Source of the DNA: Botryotinia globosa
Taxonomy: Eukaryota > Ascomycota > Leotiomycetes > Helotiales > Sclerotiniaceae
NCBI GenBank assembly: GCA_014898425.1
Contig: RCSZ01000001.1
Location: 2,852,001-2,916,000, forward strand
Direction of reading: 5' to 3'
DNA length: 64,000 bases
Shown here: positions 63,355 through 64,000 of the stretch, in pieces
Position numbering within the stretch: the first letter of the stretch is position 1
Layout of the letters: each line of letters begins with the position of its first letter
Program-made: the position numbers and the translations under genes
Notes under the pieces: model-generated
Told to the model about the DNA's origin: nothing
The model's database searches: none
What the model saw: the letters and a program-made list of their open reading frames with translations, nothing else

Positions 63355-63963
63355 TTAATTATAAGCACGCATCTGTTGATATCCACCCGGAGGCATCATT
63401 TGGATGGGCACCGACATCGGCATTGGCATTCCCTGCATCTGAGGCAAACTGGGTACAACAGGACTTGGAACCCTATGAAAAAGCCCCACCAATCTCTTTC
63501 CAATACTCGTTTCCAACTCAGTCCCATCCCTCGCGATCTTCACTTCGCGATTTGAATTCCACGGGTTACGAAGTCCGCGTGTACGATAGAACGGCAACCG
63601 AGTCGTCGATATCCATTCAAGCCTGAAGGGTTTACCCCAGGCCTTTGACGGCGCATCGCCTTCCACGTCGCTCTTGCCACTTTGGGATCGATCATCTTCC
63701 TCTACGTCTTCAGAATCGTCGTGCTCGACTTCCCAGAAAATTGTTCCGCGAGCCGAATCATCGATAATGCGTCCTTTGGGTCCAAATTCAGATGCTGGCG
63801 TTGAAATTGCCTTGGGAAGATCGGGATCTTCAACTGCCTGGGCCTTGGGCGCAAATTCAATGGCGGCTGCTGGGTCCTCGTTGATGGGTGAAATCATGCG
63901 TGCGTACCCAAAATATTCGCCTGATTTATTCGCTGAGAATATGAGATAGACATTATCTGCTGC
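63355..63963 (-). CDS. YTH-domain m6A reader, C-terminal exon (partial)
   Basis: A last exon of 203 codons whose acceptor (CGACAG) lies at 63964; the gene continues beyond the window. It opens A-D-N-V-Y-L-I-F-S-A-N-K-S-G-E-Y-F-G-Y-A-R-M, then an acidic insert, then W-G-K-P-F-R-L-E-W-I, L-P-F-Y-R-T-R-G-L-R-N-P-W-N-x-N-R-E-V-K-I-A-R-D-G-T-E-L-E. This is the second half of a YTH domain, which binds N6-methyladenosine in RNA. The roughly 65-residue acidic/Ser-rich insert inside the domain is unusual compared with compact YTH domains. The tail is Met/Pro/Gln-rich. Confidence 0.9.
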   Translation of the reverse strand, partial: AADNVYLIFSANKSGEYFGYARMISPINEDPAAAIEFAPKAQAVEDPDLPKAISTPASEFGPKGRIIDDSARGTIFWEVEHDDSEDVEEDDRSQSGKSDVEGDAPSKAWGKPFRLEWISTTRLPFYRTRGLRNPWNSNREVKIARDGTELETSIGKRLVGLFHRVPSPVVPSLPQMQGMPMPMSVPIQMMPPGGYQQMRAYN

Positions 63964-64000
63964 CTGTCGTTTTATGTTAGAATGTCTCGGCTGAAGTTCG

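Overview
This window is nuclear DNA of a filamentous ascomycete. The genes are short and broken by many introns of about 50-100 nt with GTRNGT donors, CTAAY branch sites and YAG acceptors. Intergenic space is AT-rich and full of microsatellites. Proteins such as the DUF2406 family, a Fun30-type remodeller, Vma21 and a sacsin/NO VEIN-type ATPase fit filamentous fungi. A Leotiomycete (Sclerotinia/Botrytis-like) source is my best guess, but only by impression. No prokaryotic operons, CRISPR arrays or tRNA genes were seen.

Housekeeping genes, most rebuilt here by joining exons: a C2H2 plus RING-like zinc-finger protein (1103-2709, +); an FAD-linked lactone-oxidase-like protein carrying an EF-hand loop (4047-7202, +); a Fun30/SMARCAD1-type remodeller (18973-22674, -); Vma21 (23574-24167, +); a DUF2406 protein (25257-26882, -); ribosomal eL33 (30394-31195, -); glucose-6-phosphate dehydrogenase (33159-35133, +); two small unnamed proteins (40422-41100 and 42288-42805, -); ribosomal uL5 (44968-45611, -); SmB (45963-46735, +); mitochondrial pyruvate carrier MPC1 (47330-48137, +); a four-pass membrane protein (50479-52123, -); the purine enzyme ATIC/Ade17 (54849-56868, -); and the 3' end of a YTH-domain m6A reader running off the right edge (63355-63963, -). 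Two divergent pairs probably share promoter space: fun30/vma21 and uL5/SmB. eL33 and G6PD are also divergent, about 2 kb apart.

Two accessory stretches stand out. The first (about 7.7-17 kb) holds a flavoprotein N-terminal relic, a small GFA/CENP-V-type gene in four exons (8782-9628, -), and a 5.3 kb NO VEIN/sacsin-type GHKL-ATPase pseudogene (10738-16001, -) with at least seven lesions. Two TA-flanked pogo/Tc1-like MITEs bracket that pseudogene. The second (about 57-62 kb) is gene-poor and holds a cytochrome P450 relic and a 403 bp MITE of the same family as the copy at 10 kb.

Between 36.9 and 39.1 kb lies a non-coding element with LTR-like 161/168 bp direct repeats (TGTTA...TAACA). It has internal duplications and abuts a roughly 200 bp (TTTA)n tract. 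Several genes contain micro-exons (7, 9, 10 and 21 nt), and uL5 appears to need a non-GT (AT...AG) intron. No clear new defence or biosynthetic system was found. The strongest candidates for follow-up are the decayed NO VEIN-type locus, the LTR-like miniature element, the uL5 intron and the micro-exons.
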